NCBI GenBank assembly: GCA_027485615.1
Contig: JAIXQS010000073.1
Span: 32,451 to 96,450, forward strand
Direction: 5' to 3'
Source of the DNA: Verrucomicrobiaceae bacterium
Lineage (GTDB): Bacteria; Verrucomicrobiota; Verrucomicrobiia; Verrucomicrobiales; Akkermansiaceae
DNA: 64,000 nucleotides
Positions within the stretch are counted from its first letter, which is position 1. Each line of letters begins with the position of its first letter. Shown here in pieces: positions 26,567-35,086 of the stretch. The position numbers and the translations under genes are program-made. The notes below the pieces were generated by a model, which saw only the letters and a program-made list of their open reading frames with translations, was not told the origin of the DNA and did no database searches.

Positions 26567-27628
26567 TCAGCCCCGGCGCTTGCGGACGGCTTCGGCGAGG
26601 ACTTCGAGGGTCTCTACGGTGTCGTCCCAGTTGATGCAGGCATCGGTGACGGATTGGCCGCGGGTGAGTTTTGTCAGGTCGGGGTTCAGCTTCTGGTTCC
26701 CTTCGACGAGGTTCGACTCGATCATCACCGAGGTGATCGTGCGCGATCCGGCTGCGATCTGGTTGGCAAGGGCGCGCGCCACGAGGGGCTGGTTGCGGAA
26801 GTCCTTGTTTGAGTTTCCGTGGGAGCAATCGACCATGACGGAAAGCGGCAGGTTCTGCTCGGTGAGCATGGCCTCGACGTTCGCGATGCTTTGCTCGTCG
26901 TAGTTCGGGCCGGTTTTTCCGCCGCGCAGGATGAGGTGGCAGGAGTTGTTACCCGCGGTCGAAACGATGGCGGAGACGCCCTGTTTCGTGACGGAGAGAA
27001 AATGGTGGGGGCGGGAGGCGGAAAGGATGGCGTCGAGCGCGAGCTGGATGGAGCCGCCGGTGCCGTTCTTGAAACCGACCGGCATGGAAAGGCCGGAAGC
27101 GAGCTCGCGGTGGATCTGGGACTCGGTGGTGCGCGCGCCGATGGCTCCCCAGGCGATCAGATCAGCGATGTATTGCGGGGAGATCGTGTCGAGGAACTCG
27201 GTGCCGGCGGGCATGCCCATGTTCGCGAGATCGATCAGGAGCTTGCGGGCGACGCGGAGGCCTTGGTTGATGTCGAAGGAATCGTCGAGGTGCGGATCGT
27301 TGATCAGTCCTTTCCAGCCGACGGTGGTGCGTGGTTTCTCGAAATAGACCCGCATGATGATGCAGAGGTCATCGCGCAGGCGTTCGGTTTCCTTGAGGAG
27401 CTTTTCGGCGTATTCGATGGCGGCCTCGGGATCATGGATCGAGCAAGGGCCGACGATGGCGAGCAGGCGGTCGTCCTGGAGATGGATGATGGCATCGGCC
27501 TCGGTGCGGGCGGTGTGGACAACGGATGCGACCCGCTCGTTGATGGGCAGGTAATAGGCGAGCACCGCCGGGGAGATGAGCGGATTGATGCCGGAAATGC
27601 GGAGGTCGTCTGTGCGGTGCTTGGTCAC
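26567..27628 (-). CDS. 3-deoxy-7-phosphoheptulonate synthase (DAHP synthase, class I)
   Basis: This 353-residue enzyme condenses PEP and erythrose-4-phosphate at the entry to aromatic amino-acid synthesis. Motifs visible are VGPCSIHDPEAAIEYAEKL, MRVYFEKPRTTVGWKGLIND, GARTTESQIHRELASGLSMP, VGFKNGTGG and VDCSHGNSNKDF. Length and motifs match the AroF/AroG/AroH type. Which amino acid controls it by feedback cannot be told from sequence. The gene appears monocistronic. Confidence 0.94.
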   Translation of the reverse strand: MTKHRTDDLRISGINPLISPAVLAYYLPINERVASVVHTARTEADAIIHLQDDRLLAIVGPCSIHDPEAAIEYAEKLLKETERLRDDLCIIMRVYFEKPRTTVGWKGLINDPHLDDSFDINQGLRVARKLLIDLANMGMPAGTEFLDTISPQYIADLIAWGAIGARTTESQIHRELASGLSMPVGFKNGTGGSIQLALDAILSASRPHHFLSVTKQGVSAIVSTAGNNSCHLILRGGKTGPNYDEQSIANVEAMLTEQNLPLSVMVDCSHGNSNKDFRNQPLVARALANQIAAGSRTITSVMIESNLVEGNQKLNPDLTKLTRGQSVTDACINWDDTVETLEVLAEAVRKRRG

Positions 27629-27695
27629 GGGGCGGATGGATTAACTCCCCGCGCCCGGCTTTGCCAGTGCTAAGTGAGCGTTTCAACGCGGCGCA

Positions 27696-28721
27696 TCAGG
27701 CGCGGCGCATATAGTCCGGCACCTGTTTCCGCTGCATCGCAGGCGGGATCGCCGGATTGCGGAAGGAAATCACCGCCCCGATGCCTGCCGCGTGACTACC
27801 GCCCAATCGCGGCTCCACCTCGAATTCCGGGAAACGGAACCTCACCCTGCCTCTCCACCACGCCACCGCGCTCCATAGCACCAACAAACCGCCGAAAACC
27901 GCAGCCGTGACCGCGCCCACCCGTTTCATCCAAGACGGTGTTTCCGCCACCTCCTCCTGAACCTTAACTCCTGTGAACGACCGCCCGTTTTCCCCACCCG
28001 GGATCGACTCCTCCGTCTCCGCCGCAGTGCCTTGGGCCATACGCTCCATCCAGTAGATCCGGATCGACATCTGCACAAGGAAGGCCTCGAGTTGGTCGGA
28101 GGGAATATTGCTGCCGAAAGCCTGCATCACGGAGCTTTCCAACGCGCGCCTTTGCTCCGCCGCCGAGACGGCATCCGTGATCACGGGGCTGAGATACATC
28201 GCCGAGCGCTGCGGGGCACCGACATAATAATAAATCACCGCCGCAGGTTTTCCATCCGCATACAGCCGCTCCACGATCTCCTCCTCGCGCACATCGCTGG
28301 GAATCCGCTGATCCACCCCGAAGACATACACATACATATCAATGGAGGAGTCCCCCGCGTGGTGGGAGAGAAAAGCCTCCAGGTCTTTCCCCTCGCGGGT
28401 GCCCAGCAGACCCTGGGGATCGACCAAATACCCGGAGGGTTTCGCTTCGAAATAGGCGGTAAGATATTCCTCGCCGACCTCCCGCTCGTCCTCCGGTGCG
28501 TCTGCAAGCTCTTCGGCTGTCGGATCTTCAATGCTTGAGGGCAAATCTTCGCCCTCATCCTCGCCGGAGACACCCTCAAAATTGAGGAGAAGACGGCCGG
28601 CCATCCAGCCATCATCCATCATTTCCGAGCGTTCATCAGCGTTCCATGCCGGAAGCGGAGGTTCGACCCGCGCCATCACCATTCCCGCCGCAAAAATGAA
28701 CGTCGCCAGGCAACACCTCAT
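27696..28721 (-). CDS. Exported TPM-like domain protein with C-terminal membrane helix
   Basis: This 341-residue protein begins with a signal peptide (MRCCLATFIFAAGMVMA). An acidic stretch is followed by a TPM/phosphatase-like alpha-beta domain: LLGTREGKDLEAFLSHHAGD, IDMYVYVFGVDQRIP, KPAAVIYYYVGAPQRSAMYL. A C-terminal transmembrane helix (VGAVTAAVFGGLLVLWSAVA) precedes a cytoplasmic tail. The longest frame starts much further upstream, but the ATG at 28721 overlaps the stop of the preceding gene as ATGA and has GGAG in front. The two adjacent genes carry related domains, suggesting a duplicated pair. Exact function is unknown. Confidence 0.75.
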   Translation of the reverse strand: MRCCLATFIFAAGMVMARVEPPLPAWNADERSEMMDDGWMAGRLLLNFEGVSGEDEGEDLPSSIEDPTAEELADAPEDEREVGEEYLTAYFEAKPSGYLVDPQGLLGTREGKDLEAFLSHHAGDSSIDMYVYVFGVDQRIPSDVREEEIVERLYADGKPAAVIYYYVGAPQRSAMYLSPVITDAVSAAEQRRALESSVMQAFGSNIPSDQLEAFLVQMSIRIYWMERMAQGTAAETEESIPGGENGRSFTGVKVQEEVAETPSWMKRVGAVTAAVFGGLLVLWSAVAWWRGRVRFRFPEFEVEPRLGGSHAAGIGAVISFRNPAIPPAMQRKQVPDYMRRA

Positions 28722-29380
28722 CTCTCCACCCCCCTGCCCTCTTCGGGTTGCGCCACAGCCGGGCGGTTTCCTTCGCGAATCTTCCTGACCAGATCGCCCA
28801 CCGCCACGGGGGTTGCAACCTTTTGCTCGTATCTTTCCGGATCGCGCCGTGCCTGGCGGGAACGTTTTCTGAGCAGCTTTCGTAGCTGGCTGAGGCACTT
28901 CAGCACCCCGTCCATATAGCGCCCCTCGAGCCAGTACGCGTGAGCCCGCGAGAGGCAATCAAAGGTGTCCTGTTCCGCCAGAAATGGATCAAGCAGGTAA
29001 CCGAATGTCATACCTGCCGCCTTGGAGTCGGGATCGATCACGATCAGTATCCCCGCCTCGTTCGGTTTTTCCACCGGCACATCCTCGAACAAGCCCCGGT
29101 TAAGCAACCAGAACCCAAACTGCCGCAAGTTCGCTATTTCCCCGACACTGCCCGTGTAGACGGCCACGAAAACCTGTGGAAAAACGATCCCGATCCGCTC
29201 CATCTCATCCTCCAGGCGGTCGCGGTCATTGCGCCGGAAAATTCCCGCCGTGTCGGTCAGGCTGCGCAACTTCACATCAACATCCCCGAACATCCGATCC
29301 GCATCGGCCAGGCCGAATCCACAGTGCGGACAGACCACAGCAGCACGGTGGATCAGTTGCACACATCGCGGACATTTCAT
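28718..29380 (-). CDS. Zinc-ribbon TPM-domain protein
   Basis: This 220-residue protein opens with a zinc ribbon, C3-x2-C6 ... C17-x2-C20 (MKCPRCVQLIHRAAVVCPHC). A TPM-type domain follows: LEDEMERIGIVFPQVFVAVY, LRQFGFWLLNRGLF and GILIVIDPDSKAAGMTFGYL. A basic helical tail is at the C-terminus. No signal peptide or membrane helix is seen. TPM domains occur in thylakoid and bacterial membrane-assembly proteins. Its stop overlaps the next gene's ATG by 4 bp, so the two are translationally coupled and likely act together, one cytoplasmic and one exported. Confidence 0.78.
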   Translation of the reverse strand: MKCPRCVQLIHRAAVVCPHCGFGLADADRMFGDVDVKLRSLTDTAGIFRRNDRDRLEDEMERIGIVFPQVFVAVYTGSVGEIANLRQFGFWLLNRGLFEDVPVEKPNEAGILIVIDPDSKAAGMTFGYLLDPFLAEQDTFDCLSRAHAYWLEGRYMDGVLKCLSQLRKLLRKRSRQARRDPERYEQKVATPVAVGDLVRKIREGNRPAVAQPEEGRGVER

Positions 29381-29480
29381 ATTCCCTCTCTTTGCTACGG
29401 AAAACCCAGTATTTCGTCAAAGCAAAATACCAGAGGGTCTTGAGGAACGCCGCCACCGGGGATTATTTTGCCCCGCGCGA

Positions 29481-30320
29481 TCAATCCACACCCCGCGCCA
29501 TTTCCTCGAGCCAGCCCGCGCGGACGGCGTCAAATAGCGGGTTTTCTTCGAAATGCCGTGTGCCGTAAGCGGAGACGCGGACGGGGCCGCGGATCGAGGA
29601 GGTAAGGAACATTCCTTCGGCCTTAGTCACGTCCGAACGCTTCAGGGTTTTCTCCCGGCACGGGATGGCGTGAGCGGCCGCAAGCCGGATGACGAGGCCA
29701 CGCGTAATCCCAGCCAAGCAGCCGCTGTCCAGCCCGGGAGTGAGAAGGGAGCCGGAGCGGATCAGGAAAACATTTGCCATCGCGGCCTCGCAAAGCTCGT
29801 CGTCGTTGTTGAAAAACAGCATTTCCCCGAAACCCTCGCGGCGCGCCATGTCCATGGCGATGAGGTGCTCGGCGTAGTTGCCGACCTTGAGGCCACGCAG
29901 GACGCTCTCGCGGTCACGGCGCCATGGGGCGGTGGTGACGCGAACGGTTTCCGGCAACTCGTCCACAGGCGTGGCTGTCATCCATGCCCAAGCCGCGCCG
30001 CTGTCGATGAGGTTAAGCGGCCCCGCGCCGAGGCTCACCGCCAACCGGATGCGGGCCATGCCACAGCTAAGTCCGTTTTTTTCCAACAGCCCTACCATCG
30101 CACGCCGCAGCCCTGTGCCGGAGAGCTCCACGCGGGACACCGCCAGCCTGTCCAATCCACCGCGTAGGCGGTCAAGGTGCGCGCGTAGGAGGCGCGGCTC
30201 GCCGTCGACGGCCAGCAAGGTTTCGAAAACGCTCATGCCATGGCAAAGACCACGGTCCAGGGGCGAGACCCTAAACTCATTGACCGGGACAAAATCACCG
30301 TCGCACCATACAAAACCCAT
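29481..30320 (-). CDS. Class IV aminotransferase / aminodeoxychorismate lyase family
   Basis: This 279-residue fold-type IV PLP enzyme starts MGFVWCDGDFVPVNEFRVSP. It has the RGLCHGMSVFETLLAVDGEP segment, the PLP-lysine motif LKVGNYAEHLIA (about residue 148), and ELCEAAMANVFLI with the glutamate that contacts the cofactor. It could be 4-amino-4-deoxychorismate lyase (PabC), a branched-chain aminotransferase or a D-amino-acid transaminase. Without pabA/B or ilv neighbours the choice is open. The length favours PabC/IlvE-like enzymes. Confidence 0.85.
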   Translation of the reverse strand: MGFVWCDGDFVPVNEFRVSPLDRGLCHGMSVFETLLAVDGEPRLLRAHLDRLRGGLDRLAVSRVELSGTGLRRAMVGLLEKNGLSCGMARIRLAVSLGAGPLNLIDSGAAWAWMTATPVDELPETVRVTTAPWRRDRESVLRGLKVGNYAEHLIAMDMARREGFGEMLFFNNDDELCEAAMANVFLIRSGSLLTPGLDSGCLAGITRGLVIRLAAAHAIPCREKTLKRSDVTKAEGMFLTSSIRGPVRVSAYGTRHFEENPLFDAVRAGWLEEMARGVD

Positions 30321-30394
30321 GCGGGAGTAAGGGGCTGGCCGAAGGCCGTGGCAAGTGCCGAGGCGGGTTGAGCGGCTGCCAGAAGAAAAAAGAA

Positions 30395-30471
30395 GCGACC
30401 CGACCGATTATCCCCGGGAAAAACCCAAAAACCCAAAGGGACGTTCAGTCGGGTCGCCTTGTCTTGCGACG
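30395..30471 (-). terminator. Possible terminator downstream of fabH
   Basis: A perfect 10-bp inverted repeat, GCGACCCGAC (30395-30404) and GTCGGGTCGC (30449-30458), encloses 44 nt. On the minus strand the distal arm is followed by TTCTTTTTTCTTCT. It lies between fabH and the aminotransferase, both on the minus strand. The long loop is atypical, so an attenuator or RNA-binding site is also possible. Confidence 0.45.
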
Positions 30472-30578
30472 ACCCAAAGAACCACGGGCGAGGGGAGCTG
30501 TCAACACGATTTTGAAGAAAAAGCAAAAAAAACGGGCAAGATGGAGGTGTGGCGGCGAACGCCATCCGGTCACCCCAT

Positions 30579-31580
30579 TCACCACCTGACAGCGGCGGCA
30601 GCCCAGGTGAGGCCGGCGCCGAATACTACGAGGACGATATTGTCACCGCGCTTGAAGGCGCCGGAGCGGGCTGCCTCGTCGAGGGCGATGGCGACGGCTG
30701 CCGCGGAGGTGTTGCCGTATTTGTCGAGGTTCACGAAAACGCGGCCTTCGGGCACGGATAGGCGCTCGGCGATGGCGTCGATGATGCGGAGGTTCGCCTG
30801 GTGGGGGATCACGCAGGCGATGTCCTCGGCCTGCAGGTTCGCGCGGCGGATGACGGTTTCCGCAGCCTCCTTCATACGGTTCACGGCATGCTTGAAAACC
30901 TCCTTACCCTGCATGGCGAGGGTGGCGAGGTGTGTGCCGACGTTTTCCGATGTGATCGGGCAGGCGGAGCCGCCGCCGGGAATGTTGAGGAGGTGGGTGA
31001 GGTTGCCGTCGGTGCCCATCTCGGTGGCAAGGATCTCGCCCTCACCCGGCAGTGAACGGCGGAGCACAGCGGCTCCCGCACCATCGCCGAAGAGTACGCA
31101 GGTCGAGCGGTCTTCCCAGTTCACGAAGGCGGAGAGCTTTTCCGCGCCGATGATCAGTGCGTTCTCGAACGCGCCGTCGGCGATGAGGCGCTTGCAGATT
31201 TTCATCGCGTAAAGGAAGCCGGAGCAGGCGGCGGAGATATCGAAAGCGACGGCGTTCATCGCTCCGAGCTGCTGCTGGACATAGCAGGCGGTGGCGGGTG
31301 TGAGGGTGTCGGGAGTGATCGTGGCGACAATGATGAGCTTGATCTCGGAAGCCTCCAGCCCGGCCTGTTCGAGAGCCTTGCGTGCTGCCTTTGATGCCAT
31401 GTGGGAGGTGAACTCGCCCTCCGCCGCGATTCGCCGCTCGCGGATACCCGTGCGGGTGAAAATCCACTCGTCGCTGGTATCCACGCTTTTCGCCAGATCC
31501 TCGTTCGAAAGCACCCTTTCCGGCACGTAGCTGCCAGTCCCCGCAATGCACACCTCGTAATTCGTCGCCGCTCCACTCAT
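30579..31580 (-). CDS. fabH: 3-oxoacyl-[acyl-carrier-protein] synthase III
   Basis: This 333-residue ketosynthase III condenses acetyl-CoA with malonyl-ACP. It has the catalytic cysteine in DISAACSGFLYAM (C119), histidine in VIPHQANLRI and asparagine in YGNTSAAAVAIAL. The N-terminal SVDTSDEWIFTRTGIRERRI is canonical. I start at MSGAATNYEVCIAGTG (ATG at 31580). The gene is not in a fab/plsX operon: it follows the ATP-grasp/7TM/protease trio by 67 bp on the same strand. A specialised acyl-chain role linked to that trio is possible but unproven. Confidence 0.93.
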   Translation of the reverse strand: MSGAATNYEVCIAGTGSYVPERVLSNEDLAKSVDTSDEWIFTRTGIRERRIAAEGEFTSHMASKAARKALEQAGLEASEIKLIIVATITPDTLTPATACYVQQQLGAMNAVAFDISAACSGFLYAMKICKRLIADGAFENALIIGAEKLSAFVNWEDRSTCVLFGDGAGAAVLRRSLPGEGEILATEMGTDGNLTHLLNIPGGGSACPITSENVGTHLATLAMQGKEVFKHAVNRMKEAAETVIRRANLQAEDIACVIPHQANLRIIDAIAERLSVPEGRVFVNLDKYGNTSAAAVAIALDEAARSGAFKRGDNIVLVVFGAGLTWAAAAVRW

Positions 31581-31647
31581 GTGCCCGGACTCTGAAATCC
31601 CATGACATGCCAAACAAGCGCGAAATTCCGCCGGGAATTCCCGCCAT

Positions 31648-32682
31648 CTACATCCGCGCGGGCGGCAGCTTGGCGCGGAAATGATTTCGGGAAAATGTGA
31701 TCTTGGAATGCAGGTCCGCAATCGGGTGGCGGCGGTGCTCCGCAACCACAGGCTCCAGCCTTTTGAGAAGCCCGATGCCGTTTGCCATCTGGATCGCAAG
31801 GCCGGGGCGGGCATTCACCTCGATCATCAGCGGCCCCTTCGTCTCGTCGATCATGATGTCCACGCCGAGGTAGCCGAGGCCGGTCATTTCCTGGCAGGTG
31901 ACAGCCATGTGGAGAATCGTGTCCCATTCCGGAATCTGCACGCCAACCAGCTCGATTCCGAGATCCGGGTGCGTTGTTACCGGCTTGCCATGGTGGATCG
32001 CGCGGACGGTGATGCCGGTGGCGATGTCAATGCCGATTCCGAGCGCGCCTTGGTGAAGGTTCGAGCGGCCGTCGGACTCCTTGGTGGAGGCGCGCAGCAT
32101 GGCCATTACGGGGTAGCCATGGAGCGTGACGACTCGGATGTCCGGCGCGCCCTGGAAACTGAGCGCCGTGAGCAGGGCGGCCGGGCGCACACGGTATTCG
32201 ATCAGGGCATAGTCGCGTTTCCCGCCAAGGCTGAAGAGACCCGCAAGGATGTTTGTCACGTGGTTCCGCAGATCACCGGGCGTAACCTCTGCCCCGCTGG
32301 GCTTCACGAAATTCTCCCCGTTCTTGCCGTCGATCACCAACACGCCTTTTCCGCCTGATCCGCGTGTCGGCTTGATCACGAAAGCATCGTTGCCTCCCAA
32401 AAACTTCTCGACCCTGTTTGCGTCGTGGGGATTCCGCACCACGCCGTAGGTCTCAGCGACGTTCATGCCGTGCTCCTCTGCGAGGGCTTTCGTGCGGAGC
32501 TTGTTGTCCACCAGCTCGTAGAGGCGGCGCGGGTTGTTCGGCAGCAGGAAACGCGCATTGCGCATATTGATGCCGACCACGCCCAGCTCATGCAGCTCGC
32601 CCGGGGTGCGGAACCAGCGGTGCCACCAGCGATGCCCGAAGGTCACCGTTCTTTCATCTGCAATGACGGGCGCGTCAGCCAT
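31648..32682 (-). CDS. Alpha-L-glutamate ligase-like ATP-grasp protein
   Basis: This 344-residue RimK-type ATP-grasp ligase shows ATP-binding loops FVIKPTRGSGGKGVLVIDGK and FQGAPDIRVVTLHGYPVMAM. Mg-binding residues occur in YLGVDIMIDETKGPLMIEVN, with ARPGLAIQMAN after them. Family members add amino acids, often glutamate, to a peptide or small-molecule carboxylate; no acceptor is known. The gene overlaps the inactive-transglutaminase/7TM gene by 8 bp and belongs to the conserved trio with the RimB-like protease. It lacks the 'GDSRGG' loops of classical ribosomal RimK, so S6 is unlikely to be its target. Confidence 0.88.
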   Translation of the reverse strand: MADAPVIADERTVTFGHRWWHRWFRTPGELHELGVVGINMRNARFLLPNNPRRLYELVDNKLRTKALAEEHGMNVAETYGVVRNPHDANRVEKFLGGNDAFVIKPTRGSGGKGVLVIDGKNGENFVKPSGAEVTPGDLRNHVTNILAGLFSLGGKRDYALIEYRVRPAALLTALSFQGAPDIRVVTLHGYPVMAMLRASTKESDGRSNLHQGALGIGIDIATGITVRAIHHGKPVTTHPDLGIELVGVQIPEWDTILHMAVTCQEMTGLGYLGVDIMIDETKGPLMIEVNARPGLAIQMANGIGLLKRLEPVVAEHRRHPIADLHSKITFSRNHFRAKLPPARM

Positions 32683-34210
32683 TGGAGAAGGATTTGAAAC
32701 GGATCAGCTCGGAAAGCCGGTAGCCGGTGTAACGGCCGATGAGGAGGATGCCAGCCAGCAGGATGAGTAGCATCTCGGGGAAATAGAACGCCCAGTACTG
32801 GATCTGCGAGACCTTCATGAAATGGTAGGCACACACCGCCACAAAAACCGACCCCGCGACCTGCGTGATCGCGTTGCGTTTCCCCTCCTCCTCCCAGATC
32901 AGCGACATCCGCTCCAGCGTCCATGCGATGATGATCATGGGGAAAAGGGTGATTTTTATGCCCGCATCGATGCCGAGCTGATAGCTGACCACGCTCATCA
33001 GCATCATCAACAGGGTGACAATCACCACACAGGCCGCCACGCGCGGGACAACGAGCAGATTCATCCGGGACAGCAGGAACCGGAACCATAAGCCTGCCCC
33101 AACTAGGATGGAGAACATAATGATGCCCGTAAGCGGCTTGATCTCGAGCAGCGCGAGCGCCAGCAGCACCGGCATGAAAGTGCCGAGGGTGGAGATACCG
33201 ACGATATTCCGCAGCAGCACCACGACAAAAGCCCCGAGAGGAATCAGCACGATGTAGCGGAAAACCGCCCGCTCCGAGACGGGCAGAGCAAGGATCGTTG
33301 AAACAAGCAGCGGCGAATCACGCAGATCCGTGAGAGTGGCGAGCGGGATGCGGTCTTTTGCAACGGTAAAAGTCACGCGGGAGTTTTCCCCGCCTGTCAC
33401 GTCGTCAAGCAGTGCGCCGCCACCACGATGCCACACGAAAAGCTCGCGCCCGTCGGGGATCTTGGTGGGTTCGGCTGGATCGCGCACCTTCCAGAAGGCA
33501 CCGTCGTAATACTCGATCAGCGGAACGGGAGCCTGCCCGCTGTTCTGGTCCGATAGCCTCACGCCATAGGCCGGGCGTGCCGTCACGCCAGCCAGTCCAA
33601 GAAGGTCGATGCCCATGGCAATCCCGGGATTTGCACTGTCTTCCTTTTCATAGTGGCGTTTCACAATCAGGTATTCCTGTGATGCCTCAGCGCTGTGGAT
33701 CTGCTTGAAAAGGGTCACAAAAAGCGAATCGGGATCCGCAGAAACGTTCTTCGCCTTCGTGACGATGCTGTTCGCGGCCGCCCCGAGCGAGCCCGGCAAC
33801 CGCGGCACATCGGGTGGATTCGGCTTTTCAAAAGCGGGCTTCGGTTCTCCACCGCTATCCAGGCCCTCCTTGAAACGGACACGGTAATAAAGCGCCTGCC
33901 CCTCTTCCCGCGGCCCCGAAGACCAGAACGCCGTGTATTCCCCCTTGTTGTCCTCGACACTGAAACTGTAATCCAGCGAACCCGACTCCTGCCCACCGCC
34001 CCGCTCCATGGCGATCGCGGGCAACGCAAGCCTCGCCTTCACGTCGCGTCCGGTGGCCAGAAACGAAACCCGCGCCTCGATGAGCCATTCATCGACACCA
34101 TCACCCTGCCAGAACGGCACGCCGAGCTTCATGCTTTTGTAGGCCGCCATCCCACCGCCGAGCGCGACCAGCAGTCCGACCGCCAACAGCAATTTCGCCT
34201 GCGCTTTCAT
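32675..34210 (-). CDS. Inactive transglutaminase-like protein fused to 7 membrane helices
   Basis: This 511-residue protein begins with a membrane anchor (AKLLLAVGLLVALGGGMAAY). A periplasmic domain of about 280 residues carries a degenerate transglutaminase fold without the Cys-His-Asp triad. At least seven transmembrane helices follow from about residue 310 (YIVLIPLGAFVVVLLRNIVG; LGTFMPVLLALALLEI; GIIMFSILVGAGLWFRFLL). This matches the Transglut_i_TM/7TM_transglut architecture known to accompany RimK-like ligases. It overlaps the ligase gene and follows the RimB-like protease gene by 22 bp. It may present or transport the modified peptide; that is inference. Confidence 0.88.
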   Translation of the reverse strand: MKAQAKLLLAVGLLVALGGGMAAYKSMKLGVPFWQGDGVDEWLIEARVSFLATGRDVKARLALPAIAMERGGGQESGSLDYSFSVEDNKGEYTAFWSSGPREEGQALYYRVRFKEGLDSGGEPKPAFEKPNPPDVPRLPGSLGAAANSIVTKAKNVSADPDSLFVTLFKQIHSAEASQEYLIVKRHYEKEDSANPGIAMGIDLLGLAGVTARPAYGVRLSDQNSGQAPVPLIEYYDGAFWKVRDPAEPTKIPDGRELFVWHRGGGALLDDVTGGENSRVTFTVAKDRIPLATLTDLRDSPLLVSTILALPVSERAVFRYIVLIPLGAFVVVLLRNIVGISTLGTFMPVLLALALLEIKPLTGIIMFSILVGAGLWFRFLLSRMNLLVVPRVAACVVIVTLLMMLMSVVSYQLGIDAGIKITLFPMIIIAWTLERMSLIWEEEGKRNAITQVAGSVFVAVCAYHFMKVSQIQYWAFYFPEMLLILLAGILLIGRYTGYRLSELIRFKSFSNG

Positions 34211-34232
34211 TCGTTTACGGAAGCCGTGAGGC

Positions 34233-34991
34233 TCAGCGCATGATCTTCTTGTCAGCGAGGTTCGTCCTCGAAGGATCGATCCAGCCGAGTTCTCGTATCG
34301 TCGTGCGGCCGATAAGCACGGCGGAAAGCATGTTGGAGCGGTTGTTCAGGGTGAAATCGCCGCGCAGCTTGCGCTCGCCGATCTTGAATGCCAGCCGCAC
34401 CACCTCGCGGGTCTCGGACTCGCCACCGGGATTCTTGATCCTCGCGATGCGCACCAGCCGTGCCTCGATCCGCACACGCGGTGAGTCTTTCATACGAGGC
34501 TCGGTGACGATGAAGCGCACCCACTTTTTCCCGTCGCGCTCGAAGAGTTCCGTCTCCTCCGCATGGATCGAGCTGGTATATGCGCCCGTGTCGAGCTTTG
34601 CGTAAATCTTGCCCTCGATCCCATCGATCAGGATTTTTTCCCTCCATCCATAGACCTGGCTCGGATCGGGTGATACGGGTCTCGCGACAGCCGTCGTCTC
34701 CGCCTCCGCAGCCTCCGCCGCGGCCTCGTCATCGGGATCGATTTCCTTCGGCACCGCCTCCGCGGGCTTCTCCTCAACTGGCTTTTCTTCTCCGTCTTTC
34801 ACGGTCTCGGGTTCGGTTTTATCTTCCGGCTTTTTATCCTCCGCCTTGTCTTCGGCCTTTTCTTCGGCCTTGGCCTCCACCGCAGGTTGCTCCTTTTTCT
34901 CCGGCTTCTGCGCGCCCGCGTGGAACGCACCGGTAGCCATGAACAACAACGCCATGAAGGCAAGGGTCTTCGAATTGGGTTGGGAATACAT
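34233..34991 (-). CDS. RimB-like retropepsin-fold zinc/aspartyl protease
   Basis: This 252-residue protein has a signal sequence (TLAFMALLFMATGAFHAGA). A long Lys/Glu/Pro-rich, probably disordered linker of about 90 residues follows. The C-terminal domain of family PF05618 has GWREKILIDGIEGKIYAKLD, active motif LDTGAYTSSIHA, VRIARIKNP and a final VLIGRTTIRELGW. In pseudomonads a relative (RimB) works with RimK. I start at MYSQPNSKTLAFMALL; the longer frame to 35099 overlaps the DUF1287 gene. The exported location, together with the membrane partner, argues for a periplasmic target. Confidence 0.85.
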   Translation of the reverse strand: MYSQPNSKTLAFMALLFMATGAFHAGAQKPEKKEQPAVEAKAEEKAEDKAEDKKPEDKTEPETVKDGEEKPVEEKPAEAVPKEIDPDDEAAAEAAEAETTAVARPVSPDPSQVYGWREKILIDGIEGKIYAKLDTGAYTSSIHAEETELFERDGKKWVRFIVTEPRMKDSPRVRIEARLVRIARIKNPGGESETREVVRLAFKIGERKLRGDFTLNNRSNMLSAVLIGRTTIRELGWIDPSRTNLADKKIMR

Positions 34992-35086
34992 GACGCTGCG
35001 CGGACTATCACCCGCCGCCTTGCGGAAATGCAACGGAATTATCGGCAGCGGGGCGCCGCTCCCCGACACGGCGGCGGAGTGAATGA

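Noticed and set aside
30233..30565. 110-residue minus-strand frame covering the hairpin region after fabH
   Set aside because: It spans a predicted terminator and overlaps the start of the aminotransferase gene; hydrophobic stretch arises from T-rich tracts.
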